Source of the DNA: Pseudomonadota bacterium
Lineage (GTDB): Bacteria; Pseudomonadota; Gammaproteobacteria; Acidiferrobacterales; Acidiferrobacteraceae
Length of the DNA: 64,000 nt
Assembly (NCBI GenBank): GCA_021785035.1
Contig: JAJYGP010000071.1
Coordinates: forward strand, 1-64,000
Direction of reading: 5' to 3'
Shown piece after piece: positions 38,025-48,633 of the stretch. Made by a program: the position numbers and the translations under genes. A model generated the notes under the pieces. It was not told the origin of the DNA. It made no database searches and saw only the letters and a list, made by a program, of their open reading frames with translations. Every line of letters begins with the position of its first letter. Position 1 is the stretch's first letter.

Positions 38025-39845
38025 TCACCATGCCAAGTGGTAGCGCGCGGCCAGAAGGGCCGTCAGGGTTGCTGCCAGCAGCAACACCAAGGGGACCCCG
38101 GCGCGGACAAAGTCCCGGAAGCGATAGCCCCCGGCGGCCATGACCAAAAGGTTGGTTTGAAACGACATCGGGGTCGCGAAGCACAAGTTGGCCCCAAAAA
38201 GTACCGCCAACACAAAGGGTATCGGCACGACATGAAGGCTGTGGGCGAGGTCGATGGCGACCGGCGTGCCAATGACCGCCGCCACGACATGCGAGGCGGT
38301 GTTGGCTATGAGCCCCGTGAGAAGAATCAGCAACCCTACCATGAGCGCAGGTGGAAGTCCGTGTCCCAAGCCGTGAAGCACGGCCGCGAGATAAGAGGCG
38401 CCACCCGTGACGGTCAGTGCGAGACTCAGGGCCAAGCTTGCCACGATAATCAAAACCACGTCCGCGCGCAGGGCCTGCGCGAAATCGGCCCAGGTCAGGC
38501 ATCCGGTCAAAAGCATAAGCAGCACGCCAACGACCGCACTGATGGCGATCGGCACAAGATTGAGGGCCGCCACTAGCACCACAAGCCCCATGATGGCGAG
38601 AGCATAGGGCGCTTTATGATTCCGGGGCAGATCGGTCGTCGCGTCCAGCAACAACAAACGACCGTTCCGCCGAATCTCGTCAAGACGGGCGCGAGTCCCA
38701 TCGACCAACACCACATCGCCCGGCGCCAACACCACCTCATCAAGCGCCTGCTCGCCCGAGTAGGGCGCGCCCCGCCGGTAAAGCCCGATCGGCGAAAGAC
38801 CGTAGCGCACCTCGAAAAAACTTCCAGCGAGCGTATCACCGGCCAATCGAGAGGCCGGCGTCACGACGACCTCGGCGAGCTGCCGGTCGGCCTTCGGCTC
38901 CTCGGCCGCGCCGTGACTCTCGCCCGCTGTCAGTACCGCCCCGAGCGCCGCTTCGTGCTCCTTAATCCGCTCAGGCCTGTCATGGATCACCAGGATGTCG
39001 TTCGCGCGCAGGCGCAGGTCCGGAAGCAAGGCAAGTTCGGGCCCGTCTCCGCGAAACACAGCGAGTAAGCGCGCCCCGGCCAAAAGCCCGCGCGCCGCAG
39101 CCAAGGTCTTGCCGGCAGCGAGGCTCGTATCGAGGAGCTGAAGACGGGCAGAAAAGGTGCGCGGCGATCCGTTCGCCACCGTCCGGGTCGTCGCCGGAAG
39201 CAGGTGCGGCATGATAAGCCACAAGTAGGCGATACCAACGATGGAGGCCCAGGCAGCGATTGCCGAGAATGCAAACATGCCCATGGGGGCCAGACCTTGC
39301 TGCTGCGCGAGGCTCATGACGATGAGGTTTGTGGACGTTCCTATGGTGGTGCCCATGCCGCCTATGAGGGTCGCAAAGCCCATCGGCATCAGAAGTCGGG
39401 AGGCGCTCCCTTGGGTGCGGGCCGCGATCCCGCTTAAAAGCGGAAGAAGCAAAATTACGATCGGAGTGTTGTTTACAAACGCGCTCAGAAACGCCGCGGA
39501 TACCAGGGTCACGAGGATCGCAAACCGGGGGCTTACCGGCCATAGGCGGGCGAGCAGTCGCCCTAAGGGCTCAAGCCCCCCGCTGCTTACGACGCCGGCC
39601 CCCACGGCCATAAGTGCGACCACGGCAATAAGCGCTGGGTCGCTGAAGCCCGAAAATAAGCGCAGCGCCGAAAACGCGTGCCCCGCGACCACCAGCGGGC
39701 GCACGCTGAAATACAAGACAAGTGTTGCCAACACAAGCAAGGCCGAGGTTTCAAGTGCGATCCGTTCGTTACTAAATAACACCAAGGTCACGACCACAAG
39801 TCCGAGCACGAACAGGGCATGCTGATTGGGGATGGCCGGAAACAT
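38025..39845 (-). CDS. SLC13-type anion permease with TrkA-C (RCK_C) domains
   Basis: A 606-residue membrane protein with two clusters of hydrophobic helices and, between them (about residues 215-385), a soluble region with two RCK_C/TrkA-C-like modules (ARLLAVFRGDGPEL and LVDGTRARLDEI type text). The helices carry the SLC13 signature FVNNTPIVILLLP and GTSTNLIV, and near the end VFGANLCFATPM-like text (here LFGANLCFATPMSF). SLC13 members move divalent anions such as sulfate or dicarboxylates. The substrate is not deducible. It is convergent with mnmE and divergent from nhaA. Confidence 0.9.
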   Translation of the reverse strand: MFPAIPNQHALFVLGLVVVTLVLFSNERIALETSALLVLATLVLYFSVRPLVVAGHAFSALRLFSGFSDPALIAVVALMAVGAGVVSSGGLEPLGRLLARLWPVSPRFAILVTLVSAAFLSAFVNNTPIVILLLPLLSGIAARTQGSASRLLMPMGFATLIGGMGTTIGTSTNLIVMSLAQQQGLAPMGMFAFSAIAAWASIVGIAYLWLIMPHLLPATTRTVANGSPRTFSARLQLLDTSLAAGKTLAAARGLLAGARLLAVFRGDGPELALLPDLRLRANDILVIHDRPERIKEHEAALGAVLTAGESHGAAEEPKADRQLAEVVVTPASRLAGDTLAGSFFEVRYGLSPIGLYRRGAPYSGEQALDEVVLAPGDVVLVDGTRARLDEIRRNGRLLLLDATTDLPRNHKAPYALAIMGLVVLVAALNLVPIAISAVVGVLLMLLTGCLTWADFAQALRADVVLIIVASLALSLALTVTGGASYLAAVLHGLGHGLPPALMVGLLILLTGLIANTASHVVAAVIGTPVAIDLAHSLHVVPIPFVLAVLFGANLCFATPMSFQTNLLVMAAGGYRFRDFVRAGVPLVLLLAATLTALLAARYHLAW

Positions 39846-39941
39846 GCGGGGTTTCTCCTGGGGTCGTGGTCTTCGGTATACTCAAAATATCCTACCCGAA
39901 CCGGTGACCCGTTTTCATGTCCGTTTTTTCCGGAAGGCTCC

Positions 39942-41180
39942 GTGTCAGACGTTGAAGGCCTTACCGCCGCGCGGCCGGTCCGGGCCGCGCTCGTGCTCCT
40001 GGGAGCGGCCATCCTCGCCTTAGTGTTGGCCAACTCCTCCTTCGGTCCCCAGTACACCGAATTTTGGCGCACAGTCTACCTGCTCCCCGGGGGGGTTGCC
40101 GTGACCGCCCAAGCCGTGGTCGACAAAGGCCTTATGACTTTCTTTTTTCTGGCCGTAGGCCTTGAGCTTAAGCGTGAACTGACCCATGGCGCTCTGCGTC
40201 ACCCTAAAGCCATGGCCCTGCCGTTCGTCTCAGCGGTCGGCGGGATGGTGGCCCCGGCGCTCCTCTATTACAGCGTGAACCACGGCGGTCACGCTGTCCA
40301 GGGTTGGGCCATCCCGATGAGCACGGACATTGCGTTTGCGGTGGGCGCGCTTGCCCTCCTTGGTCGCCGGGTGCCACGCAACCTCATGATCTTTTTGCTG
40401 GCGCTCGCGATCGTCGACGATTTGGGGGCGATTCTCATTATCGCCTTTTACTACACTCGTACGCCGCGTCTTATTCCGCTGCTTGCAGCCCTGGGTCTCG
40501 TGGGCGCCCTTGTTTTTCTCAACCGCCGCCAAGTCCGCGGCCTTGGTCCCTTTCTCGCTCTGGGCACGCTCTTGTGGTTGGCCTTGGGGTTAGCGGGTGT
40601 CGACCCGCCGCTCGCTGGGGTTTTGGTTGCGGCGAGCATTCCCGCAAGCGGCCCTGCGCGCCAGTCGGGGGCGCCGCCGTTTGTATTGGCGAAGCGCCTC
40701 GAGCGCTGGCTTGCGCCCCCCATTACTTTCGGGATCATGCCTCTTTTCGCGCTCGCCAACGCCGGTTTGGCGATTTCCATCCAGGCCTTGACCGCAAAGG
40801 CCGCGATCACTGTCGGCATCTTTCTCGGGCTCCTCTTCGGTAAGTTTCTCGGAATCGCCGGCGCGGCTTGGCTCGCGCTTCGCGTCCGCCTCGCCCGCCT
40901 TCCGACGGGCGTCAGTTACCGCCATATCCTGGGCGTAGCTTGGCTTGGCGGGATCGGGTTTACGATGGCGCTTTTTCTTAACACCCTAGCGTTTGCCTCG
41001 GGAGCGGATCGGGTCGCGGGCAAAGTTGGTATCCTTGCCGCTTCGCCGCTTGCCGCGGCCCTGGGTGCAATCTGGCTTTTTTGGAGCCCGCCCGAGCGCC
41101 TATCCTTACCGAAGAAGTCAGGGGCGCACCGATCGGGGAGGCTGCGCACGCGGCCGAAAGGACCGCACCCGAAGCCTTAA
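39942..41180 (+). CDS. nhaA: Na+/H+ antiporter NhaA
   Basis: A 412-residue NhaA with about 12 membrane segments. The paired Asp of the transport site are in LAIVDDLGAILIIAFYY. SMSTDIAFAVGAL-like text (here PMSTDIAFAVGALALLG) and GIGFTMALFLNTLAF are further family blocks. The start is GTG at 39942, six bases after GGAAGG, a good ribosome site. The frame continues upstream but without family similarity. It exchanges Na+ for H+ and keeps cytoplasmic pH and salt in balance. The last 63 bases overlap the convergent tgpA-like gene. Confidence 0.94.
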   Translation: MSDVEGLTAARPVRAALVLLGAAILALVLANSSFGPQYTEFWRTVYLLPGGVAVTAQAVVDKGLMTFFFLAVGLELKRELTHGALRHPKAMALPFVSAVGGMVAPALLYYSVNHGGHAVQGWAIPMSTDIAFAVGALALLGRRVPRNLMIFLLALAIVDDLGAILIIAFYYTRTPRLIPLLAALGLVGALVFLNRRQVRGLGPFLALGTLLWLALGLAGVDPPLAGVLVAASIPASGPARQSGAPPFVLAKRLERWLAPPITFGIMPLFALANAGLAISIQALTAKAAITVGIFLGLLFGKFLGIAGAAWLALRVRLARLPTGVSYRHILGVAWLGGIGFTMALFLNTLAFASGADRVAGKVGILAASPLAAALGAIWLFWSPPERLSLPKKSGAHRSGRLRTRPKGPHPKP

Positions 41181-43085
41181 GCGCGCCAAGGCCGCCGATC
41201 TCTGAGCATAGCGAGCCTCGATATAGGCGGCGGTGATCGCCGTCATCTGAAGATCGAGATCCGGGCGCGCGGCAACGGCCCGGGCGAGATAATCCCGTGG
41301 CCCTTCCGAGTCCCGGCGGGCAAGACCGATTCGGGCGAGGCGCCCGCAGTAAAGGCCGTAGGCGCGCAAGGCTGGATCCTGGGGTCTGCGCGTCCGCCCT
41401 CCCAGCGTTTTGAGCAGCGACGCGACGAGGACTCCAAGGGTCAGCGTAACGATCCCGAGCGAGGCAAGACCTGCATTCTTCCAGCCCAGGCGCCGCAGGA
41501 GCGCCGCTTGGCGTCGGGCATTGTAGTCTATGACCCAGTTGTCCCAGTTGGTCGTGGCCGCGTCCTGCCAAAGCCTGAGTTGGTGACGGAACGTCCCCCA
41601 CCACGAGCGGTAGGACCCAGATTGACCGGCCCGCTCCTCCAGTAAGCGCCGCAGGGCGCCGACCCCTTCATGAAGGGCGCCCGGGGCCACGACCGCGGTC
41701 GGGTCCACGCGCCGCCATACCCCGCCTATCCAGACCTCGGTCCAGGAGTGGGCATCCCATTCGCGCACGATGACATCCCCTCCATCCGGATTGAATTCGC
41801 CGCCGAAGAACCCGACCACCACCCGGGTCGGGAGGCCTGCGGCACGCATCAGGGTCGCGAAGGCCGCCGCGTAGTCCTCGCAATACCCAGCGCGAACGTG
41901 AAACAGAAACCGGCGCACCGGGTCGCGGCCCATGGCGGGCGGGGTCAGTGTGTACACGAAATGGTGGCGTACGAAATAGGCGAGCGCGCGGTGCACGATC
42001 GTCGCGGGGCTTGCGCCCCGGCTTGCAAATCGTCGCGCCAAGGCGACGATCCTGGGATCAAGGTCGGACGGCAAGGCCAGGTCTTCCCGGCGCTCCGCGG
42101 GCGCAAGCGACCCGCGACGAACGGGGGCCGACTCAAGGCGATAGCGAAGAATGTGGCGGATCCTGTGTTGGGCGCGCACGACACCGCCGGCCATGATGGT
42201 GGCATGGCGTGGCGCGTCAACCGGCCAGTCCAAGGCCGGCAAAACGCGATTGCCTGTCGGGTTTAAGAGCACTGTGTAACGGCGCCGCGGCTGGCCTCGA
42301 GAGCGCCCGACCTTCCCTTCCGGCGGTCCCTCGCGCCAGACCCGCCCGTTCGTGGCGGCCAGCACATAGGCGCGAAAGTAACGCTGGCTCTTGGGGGGCG
42401 GGGTCCCGTGGAATATGACCCGCATGGCCACCTTGCGTGACGACAAAAGATCGCTCAAAGAGCCGGGGCGCAACACCGCGGTGAGCCCCGTCTGTCCTAT
42501 GGGCACAGGCGCGCTGCGCCAAAGTCCTCCGGCGATACGCGGAAACACAACATAGGCAATCAAAGCCAGCGGGATGGCTTGCAACAACAATATGAAGGCC
42601 TGACGCCAGCGCCGCCGCATGGACAGGCCGACCGGCTGCGAAATGACCGACAGGGTCACAAAGGACGCCACCAGGAAGGCCAGCGCATACAAGCCTATAA
42701 ACAGGCTTGGGTGCACCAGGAGGCTGCCTAAAAGGGCGATATAGCTTAAAAGCACCAATATGACCGAGTCCCGCTGCGACCGCGCCTCAAGCGCCTTTAG
42801 TCCCACCAACAAGACCAGAAGGCTCATGCCCGGACGTTCCCCGAGCAGCGTGTGGAAACGCCTGTAGACGAGGGCTGTGACTCCAAGCACCAAGACCCAG
42901 CGGAGCGTGCGTGACGGTAAACGAAGCCATAAGCCGCCGGCCCGCCAGGCCACAAACAGCGCGGCCGCAGCCCAGGTCCACCACGGCAGGTGGGTGATGA
43001 GCGGAACGAAGGAGCATGCGATCAGTGCGACGAGAATCGCCGGGAGCGCCTGCGGTCCGGCCTCCCTAGCGGACGGTGTCTTCAT
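41118..43085 (-). CDS. DUF3488/transglutaminase-like membrane protein (TgpA family)
   Basis: A 655-residue protein with several N-terminal membrane helices (about residues 15-190), a periplasmic transglutaminase-like domain and a C-terminal DUF4129-like tail with one more helix (about 525). The triad is visible: Cys in GYCEDYAAAF (about 402), His in DAHSW (about 447) and Asp in RVDPT (about 461). TgpA in Pseudomonas is essential and its substrate is unknown. The ATG at 43085 overlaps the DUF58 gene's end and is preferred. It is third in the moxR-DUF58-tgpA order. The 3' end overlaps nhaA by 63 bases. Confidence 0.9.
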   Translation of the reverse strand: MKTPSAREAGPQALPAILVALIACSFVPLITHLPWWTWAAAALFVAWRAGGLWLRLPSRTLRWVLVLGVTALVYRRFHTLLGERPGMSLLVLLVGLKALEARSQRDSVILVLLSYIALLGSLLVHPSLFIGLYALAFLVASFVTLSVISQPVGLSMRRRWRQAFILLLQAIPLALIAYVVFPRIAGGLWRSAPVPIGQTGLTAVLRPGSLSDLLSSRKVAMRVIFHGTPPPKSQRYFRAYVLAATNGRVWREGPPEGKVGRSRGQPRRRYTVLLNPTGNRVLPALDWPVDAPRHATIMAGGVVRAQHRIRHILRYRLESAPVRRGSLAPAERREDLALPSDLDPRIVALARRFASRGASPATIVHRALAYFVRHHFVYTLTPPAMGRDPVRRFLFHVRAGYCEDYAAAFATLMRAAGLPTRVVVGFFGGEFNPDGGDVIVREWDAHSWTEVWIGGVWRRVDPTAVVAPGALHEGVGALRRLLEERAGQSGSYRSWWGTFRHQLRLWQDAATTNWDNWVIDYNARRQAALLRRLGWKNAGLASLGIVTLTLGVLVASLLKTLGGRTRRPQDPALRAYGLYCGRLARIGLARRDSEGPRDYLARAVAARPDLDLQMTAITAAYIEARYAQRSAALARLRLRVRSFRPRAQPPRSVRP

Positions 43086-43977
43086 ACAGGGCAAGCGTGC
43101 TGAGACAGGCCTCGAGATGCAGAGGTCCGGCGTTCGGAACAAGCGGTGGCCCATCGACCGTTAGGCCATAGCGGTAGCCCTGCTGTTCGGCATCAAGCAC
43201 CTGCCGGCAAAGGCGGCTGAGCCGCTCCTCGATATCGCCAACCGGTGGAAGCGTCAGCCACACCTCCCGCTCCGCAAGCCCAGCGAAGCGCTTGACCATG
43301 AGGCCGCGCCCGGCGGCCACGGCCTTCCAGTGGATATGGCGTGGGCTCTCCCCGGGCCTCAGGGCCGAAAGACCCACAAAATCGCCGCCCCCCTCGGCGC
43401 TCACCCCGAGGGCTTCTTGCTCGCTGTCGGGGCTCGGGCGGCCGCTCGGCAGGGGGGCATGCGGGGCGGGTGCCGGATAGGCGATGGCCGGGTCCTCGAG
43501 CGGAATGTGTCGCGAAAACGCTCGCAGTAGGCCAAACGGATAGCGGCTGGAAAGGCGTACGCGGGGCGGTGTTACCGGGCCCCGCCGCCGGGTTTGCCAA
43601 GGGATATCGACCGTCCGATGTTCATGGGCCGCGAGGTCGAAGGTGCGGCCCGACCCGCGCTCTGGGGTTATCGTGATACCAAAGCGGGGAAGGGCGCTCG
43701 GGTTGACGATGATCACCCGGAAGGTTACGGGAGAGCCGACAAAATTCGCCCGCGGCAGGCCCTCGTGCACACTGAGCCCCAAAAGATTGCGCTGGGCGGC
43801 AGTTGAGGACAGGGTCGCCAAGGAGGCCAGCAAAAACGTGATGGCGTAAGCGAGCCCGTTACCGTAGTTGATAGCCGCCAACAACAGCACCAGCAACGTT
43901 GCCCCAAACCACAGCCCCTCGCGCGTCGGCAGTAGGTACACGGATCGGCGCCCGAGGGTCTGTGCGGGAAAGCTCAT
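43066..43977 (-). CDS. DUF58 domain protein
   Basis: A 303-residue protein with two N-terminal membrane helices (about residues 24-60) and a DUF58 core. GLSALRPGESPRHIHWKAVA is the family signature. The ATG at 43977 overlaps the moxR stop by 4 bases, and an upstream frame is unlikely. DUF58 proteins are always next to MoxR ATPases and may pass substrates or act in stress or envelope protein assembly. In this operon it sits between moxR and the transglutaminase gene, the usual order. Confidence 0.92.
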   Translation of the reverse strand: MSFPAQTLGRRSVYLLPTREGLWFGATLLVLLLAAINYGNGLAYAITFLLASLATLSSTAAQRNLLGLSVHEGLPRANFVGSPVTFRVIIVNPSALPRFGITITPERGSGRTFDLAAHEHRTVDIPWQTRRRGPVTPPRVRLSSRYPFGLLRAFSRHIPLEDPAIAYPAPAPHAPLPSGRPSPDSEQEALGVSAEGGGDFVGLSALRPGESPRHIHWKAVAAGRGLMVKRFAGLAEREVWLTLPPVGDIEERLSRLCRQVLDAEQQGYRYGLTVDGPPLVPNAGPLHLEACLSTLALYEDTVR

Positions 43978-44891
43978 GGCACGGCCACGGTCTCGAGTAA
44001 ATGGCGGATCTCGCGGTCCGGGTCGCCTACGTTCAACCTGTGGGCCAGCACCGCCGAGGCCACCGCTTGGATGTCTTCCGGCAGGGCATAACCACGGCCA
44101 TCGAGCAAGGCGAAGGCGCGCGTCGCGGCCAAAAGGCCAAGGCCCGCCCGGGGCGAGAAGCCGCCGCCCCATTCCGGGACGGCGCGACTCGCGGCCAGCA
44201 GATCCTGAATGTAGTCGAGCAGTGGGCCTGCTACCCGTACCCGCCCGACTAGTTTGCGGATCGCTAAGACATCGGTCGGAGCCAAAAGGGGTGGCTGCGA
44301 GCGCGCCAAGGCTTGGCGGTCGCCGCCGACTAGGATCTCGCGCTCCGCCGCCCGGTCCGGAAAGCCCAGGGTCAATCGCATCAAGAATCGGTCAAGCTGG
44401 GACTCTGGCAAGGCAAAAGTCCCGATTTGATGGTGCGGGTTCTGGGTGGCCACCACGCAAAAGGGTCGCGGAAGGCGATGGAGGACGCCGTCTACGGTCA
44501 CCTGCCCCTCGGCCAGGGCCTCAAGCAGGGCGCTTTGTGTCTTGGGAGTCGCCCGATTGATCTCGTCTGCGAGCAGCAATTGAGTAAACACCGGGCCTTT
44601 GTGGAAGGCAAAGACCCGCTTCTCCGGATCAAAAATCGACACCCCGAGAACGTCCGCGGGTAAGAGGTCGGCGGTAAACTGAAGACGTTTGAAGTCGAGC
44701 CCGAGAACTGCATGTAGGCCATAGGCCAGGGTGGTCTTTCCGACCCCGGGGATATCTTCGAGCAAAAGGTGGCCGCCTGCGAAGAGGCAGCAAAGCGCTA
44801 AGCAAATTTGTTGTTTCTTGCCGACCAAAATCTTCTCGAGCGCAACCCGAGCCGGCGCTATGAGGGCGAAAGGTGAGATAGGGGCGTCCAC
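43974..44891 (-). CDS. MoxR-family AAA+ ATPase
   Basis: A 305-residue AAA+ ATPase. Walker A is LEDIPGVGKTTLAYGL (about residues 44-59), Walker B is LLLADEINRATPKTQSALLE (about 105-124). The sensor 1 region is CVVATQNPHHQIGTFALPE. MoxR proteins act as chaperones for the assembly or activation of partners, here probably the DUF58 and transglutaminase proteins encoded next with ATGA overlap. The start MDAPISPFALIAP fits the usual N-terminal length. The gap to the divergent small secreted gene is about 130 bases and shows no clear signal. Confidence 0.94.
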   Translation of the reverse strand: MDAPISPFALIAPARVALEKILVGKKQQICLALCCLFAGGHLLLEDIPGVGKTTLAYGLHAVLGLDFKRLQFTADLLPADVLGVSIFDPEKRVFAFHKGPVFTQLLLADEINRATPKTQSALLEALAEGQVTVDGVLHRLPRPFCVVATQNPHHQIGTFALPESQLDRFLMRLTLGFPDRAAEREILVGGDRQALARSQPPLLAPTDVLAIRKLVGRVRVAGPLLDYIQDLLAASRAVPEWGGGFSPRAGLGLLAATRAFALLDGRGYALPEDIQAVASAVLAHRLNVGDPDREIRHLLETVAVP

Positions 44892-45022
44892 TAGGGCAGT
44901 ATAGCGGGGCCCAGGCCCGCCTGCCTATAAAGCTCCCGGTCGCCGCGGTCCGACCCGAGGTCTCTCGCGCGCGCTCCGCCGTGGGCCCATGCTCATAGGC
45001 CCTTTTTCTGCCGGAGATCTCG

Positions 45023-45244
45023 ATGCGCATCGCGTCTTTGTTGTTGGCGGCCCTATGGCCTTTGCTGCTGGGCCCGGTAGCGCTTGCCGGTAATGGCATT
45101 CCTCCCGAGCGCCACCAAGCCCGCCCGAAGAAACCCTTTATAAAGCACCACCGACGAATGCCCTCGGAGGGCGACCTGGGCCGGCCGCGCCGCCACTACG
45201 TCTCGCCCGAACGCATCCCGTTTCGCAATAGCCGCCATGTGTGA
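45023..45244 (+). CDS. Small secreted basic protein
   Basis: A 73-residue open frame with GGAGA seven bases before the ATG. The first 22 residues ([20 protein letters not shown], then LAG) look like a Sec signal peptide. The mature part is very basic and Pro/Arg/His-rich, with [13 protein letters not shown] and [16 protein letters not shown] do not recognise a family. Its basic mature part resembles the other exported parts of this genome. It is 95 bases before mnmG. Being small and without known homologue, it could also be spurious. Confidence 0.5.
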   Translation: MRIASLLLAALWPLLLGPVALAGNGIPPERHQARPKKPFIKHHRRMPSEGDLGRPRRHYVSPERIPFRNSRHV

Positions 45245-45339
45245 GGACTAGGGGTGGCCTGCCCTGGCCGCCGCCGGGTGCCCTCCCCACCGCTCTTTCG
45301 GCGCTCATGCTATCATTTGGGCGTGACGGAGAGGGGCGA

Positions 45340-47199
<1,860 letters not shown>

Positions 47200-47200
47200 C

Positions 47201-47854
47201 ATGGAAGTACTCGATGCCGCCTCATGGCGCCGCGCCGCGCTTCGTTTAGAGGAGGGCAGTCAAGCGCTCGGCCTGTCCTTGGACGCCGAGGTTCGCCTGC
47301 GGCTCATGACCTACCTCGAGATCATGGGCCGTTGGAACCGGGTGTTTAACCTCACCGCCATTCGCGATCCCGAGGAGATGGTAACGCGCCACGTGTTAGA
47401 CAGCCTCGCGGTTTTCCCGCACCTCCCGGCGGGGACGGTCTTAGATGTGGGCAGCGGCGCGGGTCTCCCCGGTATCCCGCTCGCCCTGGTCGCACCCGAG
47501 CGCGGCGTGACCTTGTTGGACCGGTCCCATAAGCGGATCGACTTTCTTACCGAGGTGGCGGCCCAATTGCGGCTTTCAAACGTGGAGCTCGTGTGCCAGC
47601 GCGTCGAGGACCATAAGCCCGCCGCGCCCTATGACGTGGTCATGGCACGGGCCTTCGCGAGCCTCTACGACATCGTTATGGCCACCGATCATCTCTTGGC
47701 CCCGCAGGGTGTCGTGGTTGCCATGAAGGGCGCGTTTCCGAGCGAAGAGCTCGCCACGATCGTCCCCCCTTATCGGGTCGAGGCGGTCCACGCCCTTTTC
47801 GTGCCCGGTCTGTCAGCGAAACGCCACCTCGTCGTCTTGGCGCGCCACGCATGA
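47201..47854 (+). CDS. rsmG: 16S rRNA (guanine-N7)-methyltransferase
   Basis: A 217-residue RsmG (GidB) that methylates G527 of 16S rRNA. The motif LDVGSGAGLPGIPLALVAPE is motif I at about residue 80. RWNRVFNLTAIRDPEEMVTRH is the N-terminal family block. It follows mnmG by 1 base and overlaps parA with ATGA. Loss of this enzyme gives low-level streptomycin resistance in several bacteria. No oddities seen. Confidence 0.96.
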   Translation: MEVLDAASWRRAALRLEEGSQALGLSLDAEVRLRLMTYLEIMGRWNRVFNLTAIRDPEEMVTRHVLDSLAVFPHLPAGTVLDVGSGAGLPGIPLALVAPERGVTLLDRSHKRIDFLTEVAAQLRLSNVELVCQRVEDHKPAAPYDVVMARAFASLYDIVMATDHLLAPQGVVVAMKGAFPSEELATIVPPYRVEAVHALFVPGLSAKRHLVVLARHA

Positions 47855-48633
47855 CGCGCATTATCGCGGTAGCCAATCAAAAGGGCGGCGTGGGCAAAAC
47901 CACGACCAGCATCAATCTTGCGGCCTCCCTTGGCGAGCAGGGCCGGCGGGTGCTTTTGATTGATCTCGATCCCCAGGGTAATGCCACGATGGGGAGCGGG
48001 GTGACCGAGACCGAGGCGGGGGTCTATGATGTCTTGCTCGCGGATGCCGAAGCCGCGAGCGCCACCGTACACCTTTCCTGCGGCTACGACCTCTTGGCGG
48101 CCCACGCGGATCTCTCCGGCGCCGAACTGGAGTTGGCCTCGGTAGCACAGCGCGAAAGGCGGCTTGCCCTGGCTTTGCAGCCGCTGCACGATGCCTACGA
48201 TTATATTTATATCGATTGTCCCCCGGCGCTCAGTCTGCTCACCGTCAATGCCCTGGTGGCGGCCCACGCGGTCCTGATTCCCATGCAGTGTGAGTACTAC
48301 GCACTCGAGGGCTTGACCGCCCTGCTTGCCACCATCCGGCGGGTGCGCTCCTCGTTCAACGCCGGGCTCATGATCGAGGGCCTATTGCGGACCATGTTCG
48401 ATGTCCGCAATAGCCTGGCAGTCGAGGTGTCGGACCAACTCGTGCGCCATTTCGGCGCGCAGCTCTTTCAGACCGTCATCCCGCGTAACGTGCGCTTGGC
48501 GGAGGCCCCGAGCCACGGCCAGCCCGTGCTTCAGTACGATCGGGCATCGAAGGGGGCCCAGGCCTATCTGGCTCTGGCTGGCGAAATTTTGGCGCGGGAA
48601 TCGCCCTATCCCCGAGGAGATATTGGTTCATGA
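47851..48633 (+). CDS. parA: Chromosome partitioning ATPase ParA/Soj
   Basis: A 260-residue ParA/Soj. The deviant Walker A is NQKGGVGKTTTSINLAASL, with DLDPQGNATMGSG (Walker A') next and YIYIDCPPALSLLTVNAL (Walker B). ParA binds the nucleoid and its ATP cycle, driven by ParB at parS, moves origins apart. The ATG overlaps the rsmG stop and parB starts at its stop, so rsmG-parA-parB is one coupled run. The two parS sites are in recF, about 17 kb away. Confidence 0.97.
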   Translation: MTRIIAVANQKGGVGKTTTSINLAASLGEQGRRVLLIDLDPQGNATMGSGVTETEAGVYDVLLADAEAASATVHLSCGYDLLAAHADLSGAELELASVAQRERRLALALQPLHDAYDYIYIDCPPALSLLTVNALVAAHAVLIPMQCEYYALEGLTALLATIRRVRSSFNAGLMIEGLLRTMFDVRNSLAVEVSDQLVRHFGAQLFQTVIPRNVRLAEAPSHGQPVLQYDRASKGAQAYLALAGEILARESPYPRGDIGS

